Notes: a model not told the origin generated them from the letters alone. DNA of 64,000 bases from Pogostemon cablin (GCA_023678885.1 JAHCLQ010000844.1:49397-113396), one strand, 5' to 3'; shown: positions 34,604 through 45,522, counted from the first letter of the stretch. Numbers and translations are program-made.

Positions 34604-35608
34604 TGTTGGTGTTTGATCATTTGGTTAACATAAACTGTTAGGGTTCCATACGATTCTATATTCAGCGGAAGTAAGAAAACATATAAATGTATTACCTTTC
34701 ACCAGGGTATGTTGAAGAAGAAAGATTCTCGCTGGCAGCCTACGCAGCCTTACTATTTTGGGATTAACTCTCTCGTCTGATCTCCGATTTGAGTGATCTA
34801 TGTACCAAAACGATCCTCTCTTCCATGGCTTTCCATAAAGATATCACACAAACAGATCTGAGTTCCACACAATTTTATCAAAATCGTGGAATTTGATGAA
34901 CAGCAACAACAGACAACCTTCCAATCTTCTGTTGTATTCCCAAGTCCAATCTCGACATCGTGTGGGCGACGATCTTCGAGATCTTCTCAATCTGTTATTC
35001 CCTCACCCTCCTCATAATGTTAGGCGTGATTCAATTAGGGTTTCCGGATAGTTGAGATGACTTATATATGGGCTACAGCAGAGACCAAGAGGAGAAACTA
35101 GAGTTGGGCCTTCATTGGGCTTAAGTATCCAAGCTTAACTCAAAGCTTATACTTAAGTTCAATAATAATAATATATACCACTAAAATATTATTACTGCAC
35201 TACCGTTCTAATCCCATAATTACATTATGGGCTCCTTCTTATTATGATCCCGTTAGTCTCTCCATGTTTAAGATATACAATGCACATTAATTAATTAAGT
35301 TACTGACAACTCCATTAATTAATATCTCATCTGAGAGTAGTACCACTCAACCTCATTATCATGCCGAAATAAATCCACCTGCTGGGTTTACATGATAATC
35401 CTTATGAGCTCCTCAAGGGGACATCATCAACCTATAGCGGACACGGTTTCCTTCTACAATCAACAGCACACCATAGAGACATTACTATTTCCCAACTCAC
35501 CGAGTTTATTGATTTAATTACATGTAAATCTCACCCATTGATGAATCAAAGAAATACATACTGCCTTATGTTTCGAGGTTATTATATAAGGATTAAGAGC
35601 ACGAACAT
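34604..35608 (-). repeat. Truncated Copia LTR, block copy 2
   Basis: About 1005 bases, cut at the same point as copy 1 and very similar to it. Confidence 0.88.
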
Positions 35609-35671
35609 ATGGAGAAGAAGGAAGCTAAGCCAAGGATCATTATATGGATCTTTCTTCTGTAGGAATTTGAT

Positions 35672-36354
35672 ATGGAGATCCGAGATAAAAAAGGAACGAA
35701 GAATGTTTTGGCGGATCACCTATCATGGTTGGAGATAAGGGAGCATTGTGATGATTCTTTCGAATACATAGAAGAGATGTTCCCTGATGAGAAGATCATG
35801 GCAGTAGTTCCTAAAGGAGCAGAAAGAGCTTGTGTAGTTGTTGCTCAAGGAGTGGATCCATGGTAAGCGGATTATGTCAATTACATTGCCGTAGGAGAAA
35901 TTCCAAGAGATCTCAACAGATATCAACTTGCGAAGTTTAAAAGGGATGTTGATACATTCATATGGTATGATCCATTCGTCTACAAGATTTGTATAGAATC
36001 TATCATCTGTAGGTGTGTGCCCGAGATGAAGATGGAGAGTGTACTTGATTTTTGCCATGCACAACCTAATGGAGGACATTTCGGAGCCCAAACGACAGCA
36101 GCTAAGGTACTTCAATCTACTCTTTATTGGGCTACCTTGTTTAAAGACTGTGAATCCTATGTAACGACATGTGACAGATGTCAAAGGATGGGAAACATAA
36201 GTAGGAGAGATGAGATGCCACTTCAGCCGAGTATTGTTCTAGAGATCTTCGATGTATGTGGAATCAATTTTATGGGGCCTTTTCCCCCATCTAATGGATT
36301 TCTCTACATCCTTCTTGCGGTGGATTATGTTTTTAAGTGAGTGGAGGTCATTCC
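35672..36354 (+). pseudogene. Integrase N-terminal part, block copy 3
   Basis: Third copy, with a stop at 35864 (a TGG CAT to TGG TAA change) and otherwise close to copy 2, including the Asn at the first catalytic position (CGINFMG). It is followed by the complete solo LTR and then by the rest of integrase. Confidence 0.85.
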
Positions 36355-37744
36355 TGTTGGTGTTTGATCATTTGGTTAACATGAACTGTTAGGGTTCCAT
36401 ACGATTCTATATTTAGTGGAAGTAAGAAAACATAGAAATGTATTACCTTTCACCAGGGTATGTTGAAGAAGAAAGATTCTCGCTGGCAGCCTGCGCAGGC
36501 TTACTATTTTGGGATTAACTCTCTCATCTGATCTCCGATTTGAGTGATCTATGTACCAAAACGATCATCTCTTCCATAGCTTTCCATAAAGATATCACAC
36601 AAATAGATCTGAGTTCCATAGAATTTTATAAAAATCGTGGAAGTTGACAAAATAGCAATAACAAACAACCTTCTGATCTTCTGTTGTATTCCCAAGTCCA
36701 ATCTCGACATCGTGTGGGCGACGTTCTTCGAGATCTTCTCAATCTGTTGTTCCCTCACCTTCCTCACAATGTTAGGCATGATTCAATTAGGGTTTTCAGA
36801 TAGCTGAGATGACTTATATATGGGCTACAGCAGAGACCAGGAGGAGAAATTAGAGTTGGGCCTCCATTGGGCTTAAATATCCAAGCTTAACCCAAAGCTT
36901 ATACTTAAGTCCAATAATAATAATATATACCACTAAAATATTATTACTGCACTACCGTTCTAATCTTATAATTACATTATGGGCTCCTTCTTATTATGAT
37001 CCCGTTAGTCTCTTCATGTTTAAGATTTACAATGCCCATTAATTAATTAAGTTACTGACAACTCCATTAATTAATATCTCATCCGAGAGTAGTACCACTC
37101 AACCTCATTATCATGCCAAAATAAATCCACCTGCAGGGTTTACATGATAATCCTTATAAGCTCCTCAAGGGGACATCATCAACCAATAGCGGACACGGTT
37201 TCCTTCTACAATCAACAGCACACTATAGAGACATCACTATTTCCCAACTCACCGAGTTTATTGATTTAATTACATGTAAATCTCACCCATTGATGAATCA
37301 AAGAAATACATACTGCCTTATGTTTTGAGGTTATTATATAAGGATTAAGAGCACGAACATCCATAATAACTGAGATCAAGTTCTCCTATATAGTCAGTAT
37401 AAATCGAACGATCACAAGCGGTCCTGTTCAATACACACGAAGTGCACTAATGTGATTCTATAGTCAAGATAAGCTAATACCAAATCACACTACAACCATC
37501 TCGATAGAGAGTCCCGTCTATCTCGGTTGTGAGCATCTGCTTATACTTTATAAGGAAACCGATAATATGTTCTTCCGTGTGTTGTCGCACAACATATTAT
37601 CTACAGTATAAAGTAAGTGGACTATTGCATCGTACATATAAATAAATTATAAGATGCAATCATTTGATCATATGATTCTCATTTCAAATAAATTGTTAAA
37701 ACATTGTTCTTTCTAAAACTAGACTTTTAGTATACAATCCAACA
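36355..37744 (-). mobile_element. Solo Copia LTR inserted in B1 integrase
   Basis: 1390 bases, TGTTGG...CCAACA, flanked by the 5-bp duplication ATTCC (36350-36354 and 37745-37749). It is a relative of the LTRs at 16178 and 23130, clearly more diverged from them than they are from each other. There is no internal region. Confidence 0.93.
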
Positions 37745-38523
37745 ATTCCTACTCGCTTGAATGATTCAAAGACCGTGTTGTCTTTCTCAAAGAAACATAT
37801 TTTTGCTCGCTATGGGGTCCCTAGAGCACTTGTTATATAGTGATGGAGGTTCTCACTTCTTCAACAAGCTTCTAGTGAGAGTGCTCAAGGATTATGGTGT
37901 TAAGCATATGGTCACTACACCCTATCATCCTCAAGCTAATGGGCAGGCCGAGGTCTCTAACCGGCAAGTGAAGCAAATTTTAGAGAAAGTAGTCAGGAAT
38001 AATAGAAAGGATTAGGCTATGAAGCTCGATGATGTTTTGTGGGGGTTCCGTACTGCGTACAAGACTGTGCTTAACATGTCTCCTTATCAAATCGTCTACG
38101 GGAAGCGTGACACTTACCTATGGAGATTCAGCATAAAGCTTTTTGGGTATTGAGAAGCTTGAACTTGTGTCTTAAGGATCAAAAGGAGTTGAGGATGACT
38201 CAAATCAATCATCTAGACGAGTTTAGGAATTAAGCTTACAAGAATTTGGTGATCTACAAGGAAAAAATGAAGAAATGGCATGATTCGAGGATCACTTACA
38301 AGGAATTCAAGCAAGGGGATGAGGTATTATTTTTAACTCTCGTTTGAAGCTCTTTGCAGGAAAATTGAAATCGAAGTGAAAAGGACCGTTCATCATCCAT
38401 AGAGCCTGCGGAGGGGGGAGTTTAGAAATCATGAACAAAGACAAAGACATCACAGCGGCGAATGGGCATCAATTGAAGCATTATAAGTCACCGGATGATG
38501 CTTGCATCGTCTTTGAGGATACC
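37745..38523 (+). pseudogene. Integrase catalytic core end and C-terminal part of B1
   Basis: Continues after the solo LTR. The second catalytic Asp lies in YSDGGSHFFNK (near 37840), followed by the NGQAEVSNRQ region carrying the catalytic Glu (near 37940). After a stop at 38013 and frameshifts, the C-terminal part contains GPFIIHRACGG and a NGHQLKHYKSPDD end (38460-38500). Element B2 begins directly after ATACC at 38523. Confidence 0.85.
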
Positions 38524-39671
38524 TGATGCGCGTTTTCTCAACACACAATTAATCCCCAAGTATGAAGGATGTCAATTGTAGTCTCAAAAGGTGACCAAGT
38601 GAATATCGAACCCAAGGGACGGCGTATTATTAATTTAATTATTATCTAAATTAATTAAGACAAGGCAATAAGATTTGATGGATTTAATTAACAACTACTA
38701 AACAAATAATTAAAATAACAAATAAAATAAAGTACCACTCGAAGAATACGAAAGTGGATCAAGTAGGAGAATAGGTAGCTCTAGGATAATCCAGTTTTAC
38801 TCATTAACTTCCCTTCCATGTGTCAATGTCCGACTCTGCCTTGTGGAATATGAACGCATCACTAAACCATGCATATCTACTCTATAGACACAAGTAAACA
38901 TGCGTGTAATACGTGTGAATAACCTCGGAGCAAGAGATATAATTTTACCCCCCTTTCTAGGTACTATCAGTATCAATTATTTCCCCCTAGGATTGGTAAT
39001 CTAACCCGATATGATCTCCCTTTATAGGTACTATAAAATTATCCTCTTTATCCTACTTATTAACCCGAATTAAATTCAATTAATAAGTATTCATATAAGA
39101 TAGTTCTAATAAGACTTCGGAATCCCTTCACTTAGAATTATAACTTAAAACCCTGCTCAACAATGAACGCACTCAACCAATAACCATGTTATGTATTCAG
39201 ACTCTACACAACGATTATTGATGCACAAAACGACTATGAGTATGGATTAAAAAGGCACAATCTTATATAAAATAAACCACAAGTAGTGTTGTACGGAGTA
39301 TACACATGGAAGTTCAATTAACTAGATAAAACCTTCATAACCCTAGTTCTACCAAAAAGGCTCTAGCCCATGGTGTTCTAGGAAACACACATGGGTGTTG
39401 GATAGATCTTACCCAGATGTCCAGAAAATACAAGATAAATTAGAAAACGAATAAACCCTAGATGTGGCGTCATCGCGTCCTTCTCGCTCTTGAATCCTCC
39501 TCTTGGTTCTCCCCTTGATTCCACAAACGAATCTTCAAAGTGATGGATGGATGGAGGAAAGAATGATGGTTGGGGAGTGATCGCCCCTTGTGGGGTGTTG
39601 TATGTTGTGGCCTCTCTTCTCCTCTCTTGTTGTTGTGTTCTTGGTGATTGGTGATGTCTGCATGAGCCTCC

Positions 39672-39679
39672 TTTTATAC
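39672..39679 (-). promoter_or_regulatory. TATA box, B2 3' LTR
   Basis: TTTTATAC on the plus strand, GTATAAAA on the element strand. The equivalent box in the 5' LTR lies at 58926-58934. Confidence 0.7.
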
Positions 39680-39773
39680 TTGTAATCACGTCTCTAGGGC
39701 TTGGAATGGGCTTTTCAAGTGATCACATGCGTTTTGGCCTCGAAAATTCGGATAAGGTAAGTTTCTGCACGAC

Positions 39774-40155
39774 GGTTCGACCTCAGCAAACAGGTCGAAC
39801 CACTGGCCGCAGGTCGAACCACTGGTCGAACCCACTTACTGGAAAATTTCTGCACTTGGTTCGACTTCTTGTACAGGTCGAACCACTCCGTCTTGGTCGA
39901 ACCACAGGTCGAACCATGCTACTGGACAATTTTTGCTCCCGATTTGACCAACCGTCAGGTCGAACCCCCAACGTCGTGGTCGAATCCACTTTCTCGCGAA
40001 CTGGTTCGACCATGGTTCGACCTGATAGACAGGTCGAACCCCTCGAGTCGTGGTCGAACCCATCTCCTGCCACTTTACAATGCTGGTTCGACCTGCTGGA
40101 AAGGTCGAACCCTCCTCCAACAGGTCGAACCCACCTCTCTCCTTGGCGGTTCGCG
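39774..40155 (-). repeat. GGTTCGACC hairpin array in the B2 3' LTR
   Basis: About 17 copies of GGTTCGACC or GGTCGAACC in roughly 380 bases, many paired as inverted arms 7-12 bases apart. It lies upstream of the TATA box at 39672-39679 on the element strand. The motif has no stop codon in any frame, which explains the overlapping open frames on both strands here. Confidence 0.9.
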
Positions 40156-40349
40156 TGGTCTCGACTTCGTCTCTTCGATTCTTGGCACTTCCACTCTGAT
40201 TTTGCTATGAAAACCACTTAAATAGCTCCACTAACACCTGATTCATGCTAATTCACAATATATATAGGTTTTCCACCTATTTTCACCTCAAAACTCTCCA
40301 AAATTAGCACAAAACATGATGTCAAACTTGTAAATTTACACACTCATCA

Positions 40350-40363
40350 AACCCCCAAACTTA
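40350..40363 (-). other. Purine-rich tract of element B2
   Basis: Element-strand TAAGTTTGGGGGTT lies directly before the 3' LTR. The equivalent in C is TTAAGTTTGGGGGTG. Confidence 0.65.
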
Positions 40364-41628
40364 CATGTAGCTCGTCCCGAGGCAACCAAATCAAATCACA
40401 GGAGTCGTGTATAATTCACCAAGATCAAGTACAACACATATCACACATGCAACTTCATTAAATCAAACAAGTATTAATTGCTTCATATATATCACTCATG
40501 CAAAACCAATCCAATCACACACCATTCGGAGTACTAAGTAATCTAGCTCACAAGATAAGTATTTATTCTCTTTCACTCAAGTGCGTGAGGCACTATATAG
40601 GTTAATATAAACACTCATATCAATCCATATTCACGCGTAACCATAAGCTTAGCAAAGGTCTAAAAAATCAACTTATAATCAACTCTTCACTAGGATTACA
40701 AAGGACTTGTTTTTGGGTTGTAATGTTGGCTCTTTGGAAAAAGGTAGAAAAATTTAGGTAAAGTGACTTAAGACACTAGTAGAGAGTTACCTTGGAGGTT
40801 CTTGATTTCTTTTTCTTACTGTAATATCTCCTCCAACTTCTCCTCTTCTTCTTATGGATTTTCCTTCTTTTCCGTGCATCAACATCATCTCTTTAGACAA
40901 TTCGGGTACCGGTTTTAGGCACTACTCTTCTTCTCTTTATCAATCAGCTGCTCTTAAGCTTAAAACTTCATGTTATAAGCAATCGAGGTACCAGTTTCAG
41001 ACACTACCCCTAAACAAGATTTAACCATATTCTTTTCATCCAACCCTATTCTATCTTCCTTTTTCTTCTTGCAACACTTACTCACCTCAACTCTCTCTAC
41101 CAATGAATAGGTTAATCAAGGCTCAAGTAAAGGTTTATAAGGTTATTTACTTCGGCTACCAAAGAAAAGGTTTTTAACGGCTCAACGGGGCATCCAAAGG
41201 TTAATAAAATCATTAGGAAGGACAAAATTTGGCTAAGTAGCTTAATCATAAAATAATGGCCTAAGATCATGTCCTAGCAATTTATCAATCAGAAGTCTCA
41301 CACAAGACTCCAAGCCAAGTTCTAGAATACGTTCATATGAATGATCCTCTCAAGAATAAAACAATCATGATCAAGCATGATTATCAAGGCTCAAATCCTC
41401 ATAGGTAAATAGAATCATAAGTACTCCTCATAGTACATAATTAAGATCAATTCCACAAGAAGTCTACATACTTATCAAATTATACATGCTCTCTTTAATG
41501 AACATAAACATGTAAACACATAAATGCACATAAACATTAAGCTCATACCCAATCAATCATACAAGTTTCTCTACAGCCCAACTCATGCATCATAGAAGGA
41601 CGGAATTAAGAATACACTTTCCTGGCTT
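40364..41628 (-). other. 3' non-coding region of B2
   Basis: No coding region is supported. It is homologous to the B1 sequence at 62700-64000 in reverse, including a short duplicated motif reading GGTACC(T/A)G...CACTAC (40900-41010). The env-position ORF present in B1 between these parts is missing. Confidence 0.7.
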
Positions 41629-41999
41629 GGTTCGACCTTGATTCGACCTGTGGAAGAGGTCGAATCAACTTCATCGTGGTCGAATCAACATTTTGAACAC
41701 CTTCTCCTTCGGTTCGGCTTGGGTTCGACCTGCTGACCAGGTCGAACCATATCGGCTTAAGTCGAACCACCCTTCTGTAAGTTTCATGTCACCAGTTCGA
41801 CCTCGGTTCGACTTGCTGAACAGGACGAACCAAGAATGTCGTGGTCGAACCGCACTTCTGGAATTCTGTTATCACTGGTTCGACCTGTTGATCTGGTCGA
41901 ACCATCTTGCATGAGGTCGAACCACCTCTCTGGACAACTTTTGCACCACGGTTCAACTTCTTCAGCTGGGTTCGACCTCCTGGCACTGGTCGAACCTAC
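41629..41999 (-). repeat. GGTTCGACC hairpin array in the B2 3' spacer
   Basis: About 16 exact or near copies in both orientations. The position corresponds to the B1 array at 60058-60390, ahead of the env-position ORF in B1. Confidence 0.88.
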
Positions 42000-42575
42000 C
42001 CCCTGGAAGCTCCAAAACGCATGTTCTTCATTCCCTACACACTTCAAACTTCAAAACGAATCATTAAGTACCAACTAGAGCACAACTTCATCAAGAATTA
42101 GTTCTTTAAAAACTTATCAATCATGAGTAACTCCGCAATCACTCAAAATACGAAACAACAAAACACCACGGAATATTAGGCAAGTTACAAAAAATCGACA
42201 CATACAAACCGGTTAAAGTTTTAAATATGCCGCAAAAAATTAACTCCCCTAACAAACATCACAAAGAAAATATTATACTGTCGGTGCTTATCAAGGTAAG
42301 TACATCACACCCCCCAAACTTAGTAGAAACTATAGTCAAAACTAAGTTTGCAAAGAGATGTAATTGCCGATAAGTAAGAACCCAAATATAAAAATTTCTT
42401 ACTCACACGAAAGAAATAAAGCATTAAAACGAGAGGGAAAGCCCCCAACAGGCGCTCATGTTTAACGTCGGAGAGTCATGACGGATTACCGCTTAGAAGA
42501 CTACTTGATCAGAGGATGATCATGTCGCATCCTCACCTTCCAATACTTTCTCCCCCTCTTATCAGAGGATGATCA
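42000..42575 (-). other. B2 post-pol non-coding segment
   Basis: Contains a purine/pyrimidine block with CCCCCCAAACTTAG (42310), the reverse complement of the family's ACGTTAAAC...GGGGGCTTTCCCTC block (about 42430-42475), and a 19-bp direct repeat ATCAGAGGATGATCATGTC (42508-42526 and 42561-42579) enclosing the pyrimidine run CTTTCTCCCCCTCTT. No ORF is supported. Confidence 0.65.
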
Positions 42576-42618
42576 TGTCACGCGGGTGACCCGGGTTCGT
42601 TCCCCGGCAACGGCGCCA
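42576..42618 (+). other. Retro-copied 3' half of tRNA-Asp(GUC) fused to the primer site
   Basis: 43 bases matching the 3' half of plant tRNA-Asp, from U33 through the anticodon GTC, anticodon stem (GCGGG), variable loop, T arm and acceptor strand to the terminal CCA. The only mismatch to the tRNA as I know it is in the T loop: GTTCGTTCC instead of GTTCGATCC, position 58. The CCA is present, as expected for a copy of mature tRNA. On the element strand it is a normal 18-base primer site that continues into tRNA complement. There is no 5' half, so it is not a tRNA gene. Confidence 0.88.
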
Positions 42619-42624
42619 AAAACT

Positions 42625-43052
42625 TGATGGGTGTTTTCTCAACACACAATTTTAATCCCCAAGTATGAAGGATATCAATTGTAGTTTCGAAGGTGACCAA
42701 GTTAAATATCGAATCCACGGGATGGATAAATATTACTTTAGTTATTTTCTAGCAATTATGACTATGTTGAGAATTGTAATTGTTGGTTTGTAAACTAAGT
42801 AACAATTAAAATAGCAAATAAATAACAAGAACAAGAGAAGAGTTGTCGTGATTAAATAAGATGTTAGGTAGTTCGTCAGGCCATCCCATTTCATTCGTTA
42901 ATTCATACTTTCATGTGTCGATGTCCGACTCTGCCTTGTTATTTATGGACGCATCGCTAGACCATGCAAATCTATTCTATAGACACAAATAGATAAGCTT
43001 TTGACACGTGTGAGTATCCTCATAGCAAGACGTATACTTTACCTCCCTTTCT
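42625..43052 (-). repeat. Internal U5 fragment of a B-type LTR in B2
   Basis: About 428 bases homologous to the LTR end at 57779-58215, ending (on the element strand) in CATCA, then AAGTTTT and the primer site. Upstream it is joined within AAGAAAGGG to the charged protease tail, a microhomology junction. It is diverged from both B2 LTRs, more than they are from each other. Confidence 0.87.
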
Positions 43053-43482
43053 TATCATCCACACTTTCCACCTTACCATTCTTATGCACCATACGATCAG
43101 TAGAATCTCCTTTCTCAAACTTTCTCTTCTCATTCCTGTCAATCTTCCACTCAATTTTGGAATAACTCCTATCTCCATCAAGATCAAAGTCAGGATAAGA
43201 ACGAGAGTAAGGACTTTCAAATTTGTTGGTATCCGGTGGTAAGTTAGGAGGCTTCAAGTAGGCATCATCTTCTCTTCCTTTGTCTACAGTCAGCACGGCA
43301 CCTTTCTCGCTCACAAAAATATGATCATTAGAATTACCTTCATCCCATGGCCGTGTAGACTCCTCCGGGTCAATGTTCCTCTTGAATTCCGAATCACCTG
43401 ATGGATCTTTTTCATTGTTACCAAGATAAGCATACGTCAAGTGTTCCGGTAACGATTTCAGCTCCTCTTTCTTTTCTTCCAT
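43046..43482 (-). pseudogene. Charged tail replacing RT in B2
   Basis: On the element strand it follows the protease. It begins like the start of the RT region in B1 (LPEHLTYAYLGNNE) but then departs into a hydrophilic stretch rich in Asp, Glu, Lys and Ser of about 115 residues, ending in IEWKIDRNEKRKFE and NGKVESVDDKKG. The final part resembles the C-terminal end of the element C gag-protease (LDWKLDKGERG, NGEVELVDKKKAK). No known catalytic motif is seen. It reads open for 147 codons and is frame-shifted relative to the protease. Confidence 0.6.
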
Positions 43483-43710
43483 CGGAGTGCTCTCTCTCTC
43501 TCCAACGGCAAGTACTTCCTAGACCCTTTCGCTTCTTCAGCCTTAGCTTTCTCCAATGCATACCTACCATCACCCAAAGCAAGTAAGTTCTCAAGATATT
43601 CAATACATACCTCGTTGGAGAGTCCGTCAAGCTCCGTAGTGGGATAAGTAAGAGACTCCATCAAACATGTCTCAAGAGGATCCTTTGACAGGATCAGAGA
43701 CATATCCTCC
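43458..43710 (-). pseudogene. Protease C-terminal extension of B2, distal part
   Basis: Continues the B2 reading frame on the far side of element C (MSLILSKDPLETC..., matching B1 around 30470-30680). The interruption lies between the codons found at 54680 and 43710, with CCTCC duplicated on both sides. Confidence 0.85.
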
Positions 43711-43910
43711 TGATTGTCGTTATTTTCACCTAGATTTTAGTGCCTTTTGTGTGTATTTTTCGTATTGTTTTATCCGTATTTTCATGTATTTTGGTGGTGT
43801 TATGTGTTTTCATGGGAATGTGTGAGAATGACCTTAAACATATGTATAGCAGGTGAAAATGGAGTAAAAATGAAGACGGGAGGTCAAACAAGGAAGAAGA
43901 AACAAAAGTG

Positions 43911-44226
43911 CAAGAACACGACCGGCCGTGCAGGCAACACGACTCGTGTTGCAGCACACGGCCCATGTACCAGACACGGACCTGTCCAGAATGGTCGTGC
44001 GGTGATATCTATTTATCCAACACGACCACCACTTGGCCGTATTGCGGAGCTCGACCCGTGTTGCGGAGCACGACCCGTGTACCAGACACAGGCCTGTAAG
44101 CGGAGGCCGTGCGGCGACGTCTATACATTCAACACGGCCACCCTTTGGCCGTGCGACATAGAACGACTCGTGTGCCATTTTCCCTGACACGACACGACTC
44201 GTGCGACGCAGCACGACTCGTGTCGG
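43911..44226 (+). repeat. CpG-rich tandem module in the C 5' LTR
   Basis: Two tandem copies of a roughly 100-120-bp unit with the order ACACGG(G/A)CCTGT, GGTCGTGCGG or GGCCGTGCGG, GACGTC/GATATC-like spacer, CAACACG(A/G)CCACC, TTGGCCGT, followed by several ACACGACTCGTG palindromes. It lies upstream of TATAAATA at 44275. The corresponding region of the 3' LTR is 53241-53534. Confidence 0.85.
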
Positions 44227-44274
44227 CACTAGAACAGGATATTTTTTATAATTCTTCTAGAAGATCTCCATGGA

Positions 44275-44283
44275 GTATAAATA
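44275..44283 (+). promoter_or_regulatory. TATA box of C 5' LTR
   Basis: GTATAAATA, the same as in the 3' LTR (53584-53591) and in element A. Confidence 0.72.
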
Positions 44284-45373
44284 CCAATCCATTCAACATT
44301 TTGAGAGATCGGATTTGCTACTGTTCCCACACACCTCACACAACATTCCTTTGATTTTACACCATATTCTTCATCACATTCATCCATTTCTAGATCTACA
44401 TCATTTCTCCATAATTTCTACCATCCAAATCAAGTGAAGAAGCAAGGAAGCTTGGGTGATCACCAAAGGAAGAAGGGAGATTCAATTGGATCTATTTCCA
44501 AGGGAGTTTTCATTCTAATTTTGTGTTAATCCTTTAGTTTACAATGATTTGCAAGAATTCTAATGTCTATGTTATGGATCTTATGAAGATTGTAGGCTAA
44601 TCTCCCTTGTGAGATTAGCAACATGAAGGTTGTTGGTTAATTTGTGGATCTATGTAATTAAATTCATATGTTGATGGGGATATTTGATTTTCTATCATTG
44701 GTGCTTACATATCTTGAGATCTATGATGTTTTGTGTGTTTGATTGTTCTAATTATATGATTAGATTGAGAAATCAATTATGTTCTTAGGATAGTCAAGTG
44801 AATCATTTCATCAAACACCTCATGTGCATTATAAATGGTAAAGTGATTGAGAAGTCCTTTATTATTTAGAACCCTTTGATGGAACATGTGATTAGTTAGA
44901 TTGAGAAGTCAATTGATTATATGAAGGGATTCTATAATTGAACTTAGTACCTAGTTGGAATAGTTTAATTGAGAACCAACCTTTGAGCTATTTTGAGATT
45001 GTGCAAATGATCTACATCCTATTCATTTCGAGAGGAAGTTTAGGTGGTATATGTGTTGGCCCTTAGTCTTAACCCTTGATACATATGAGTTTAATGCATG
45101 AATCCATAAGTTACCACTTCAATAGTGTTGTTAATCTCACTTCTACTCAATTTGGAAAACCATTCATTCATCATTTTTATCTTATCATTTGATTATTGCT
45201 TGTCTACTTTAATTTGTTTGCATTTAATTACTTGTTTACCAAACCATCCATCTATGATTCATTTCTATAAAATCATGATAAACGTGATATCGCTTAAGTG
45301 CTAGCATCGACCTCCCTGTGATTCGATAAATTCTTGAATTGGTCAACCCGACTACAAGCTATGGCTAATCAAA

Positions 45374-45391
45374 TGGCGCCGTTGCCGGGGA
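45374..45391 (+). other. Primer binding site for tRNA-Asp, element C
   Basis: TGGCGCCGTTGCCGGGGA two bases after the LTR end. It is fully complementary to the tRNA-Asp 3' end and stops before position 58, as is normal. Confidence 0.92.
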
Positions 45392-45522
45392 GGTAACGGT
45401 TGCTAGTAGCTTAAAGAAGGAATGTTTAGAGCGATCTTACTAGAGACATTTTTTTTTCTTGTATTTATTATTTGTATTTTGCTTTGAAAATCTTGTTCTA
45501 ACTTCTTTTATTTTGAAGGTGT

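Larger units (their letters stand above)
32108..37744 (+). repeat. Triplicated RNase H/integrase/Copia-LTR block
   Basis: Three head-to-tail copies start at ATGGAGAAGAAGG (32108, 33858, 35609), periods 1750 and 1751. Each has the RNase H end, the integrase N-terminal part and a Copia LTR. In copies 1 and 2 the LTR is cut at GCACGAACA; copy 3 has the whole LTR and rejoins integrase. The junction LTR-to-RNase H (GCACGAACAT/ATGGAGAAG) is the same in both cases, with only 1-2 bases of possible microhomology. Confidence 0.93.
38524..40349 (-). repeat. 3' LTR of element B2
   Basis: 1826 bases, TGATGCGCG...CACTCATCA as written on the plus strand. Nearly the same as 57779-59569, with small differences, the largest being about 35 extra bases at the end of the hairpin array. 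Confidence 0.93.
43711..45371 (+). repeat. 5' LTR of element C
   Basis: 1661 bases. Very close to 53038-54679. The main difference is about 20 bases within the CpG-rich module, where the 5' copy has an extra CGACCCGTGTTGCGGAG unit. Confidence 0.95.

Noticed and set aside
34922..35000. Possible third, independent Copia insertion
   Set aside because: All three LTR copies in B1 have the same flanks; the first two are truncated at the same base, so they come from one insertion followed by tandem duplication.
39706..40221. Overlapping long open frames on both strands (also 39783-40217, 39836-40120, 39869-40210)
   Set aside because: They lie in the GGTTCGACC array of an LTR. The motif contains no stop codon in any frame on either strand, so open frames are expected by construction.
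42576..42618. A tRNA-Asp gene
   Set aside because: Only the 3' half with an encoded CCA is present; the D arm, acceptor 5' strand and A box are absent, and it is attached to a primer site.
43747..44187. 146-codon ORF in the C 5' LTR and a 131-codon ORF opposite
   Set aside because: They are caused by the CpG-rich module, which is poor in stop codons; the 3' LTR copy is frame-shifted relative to it.
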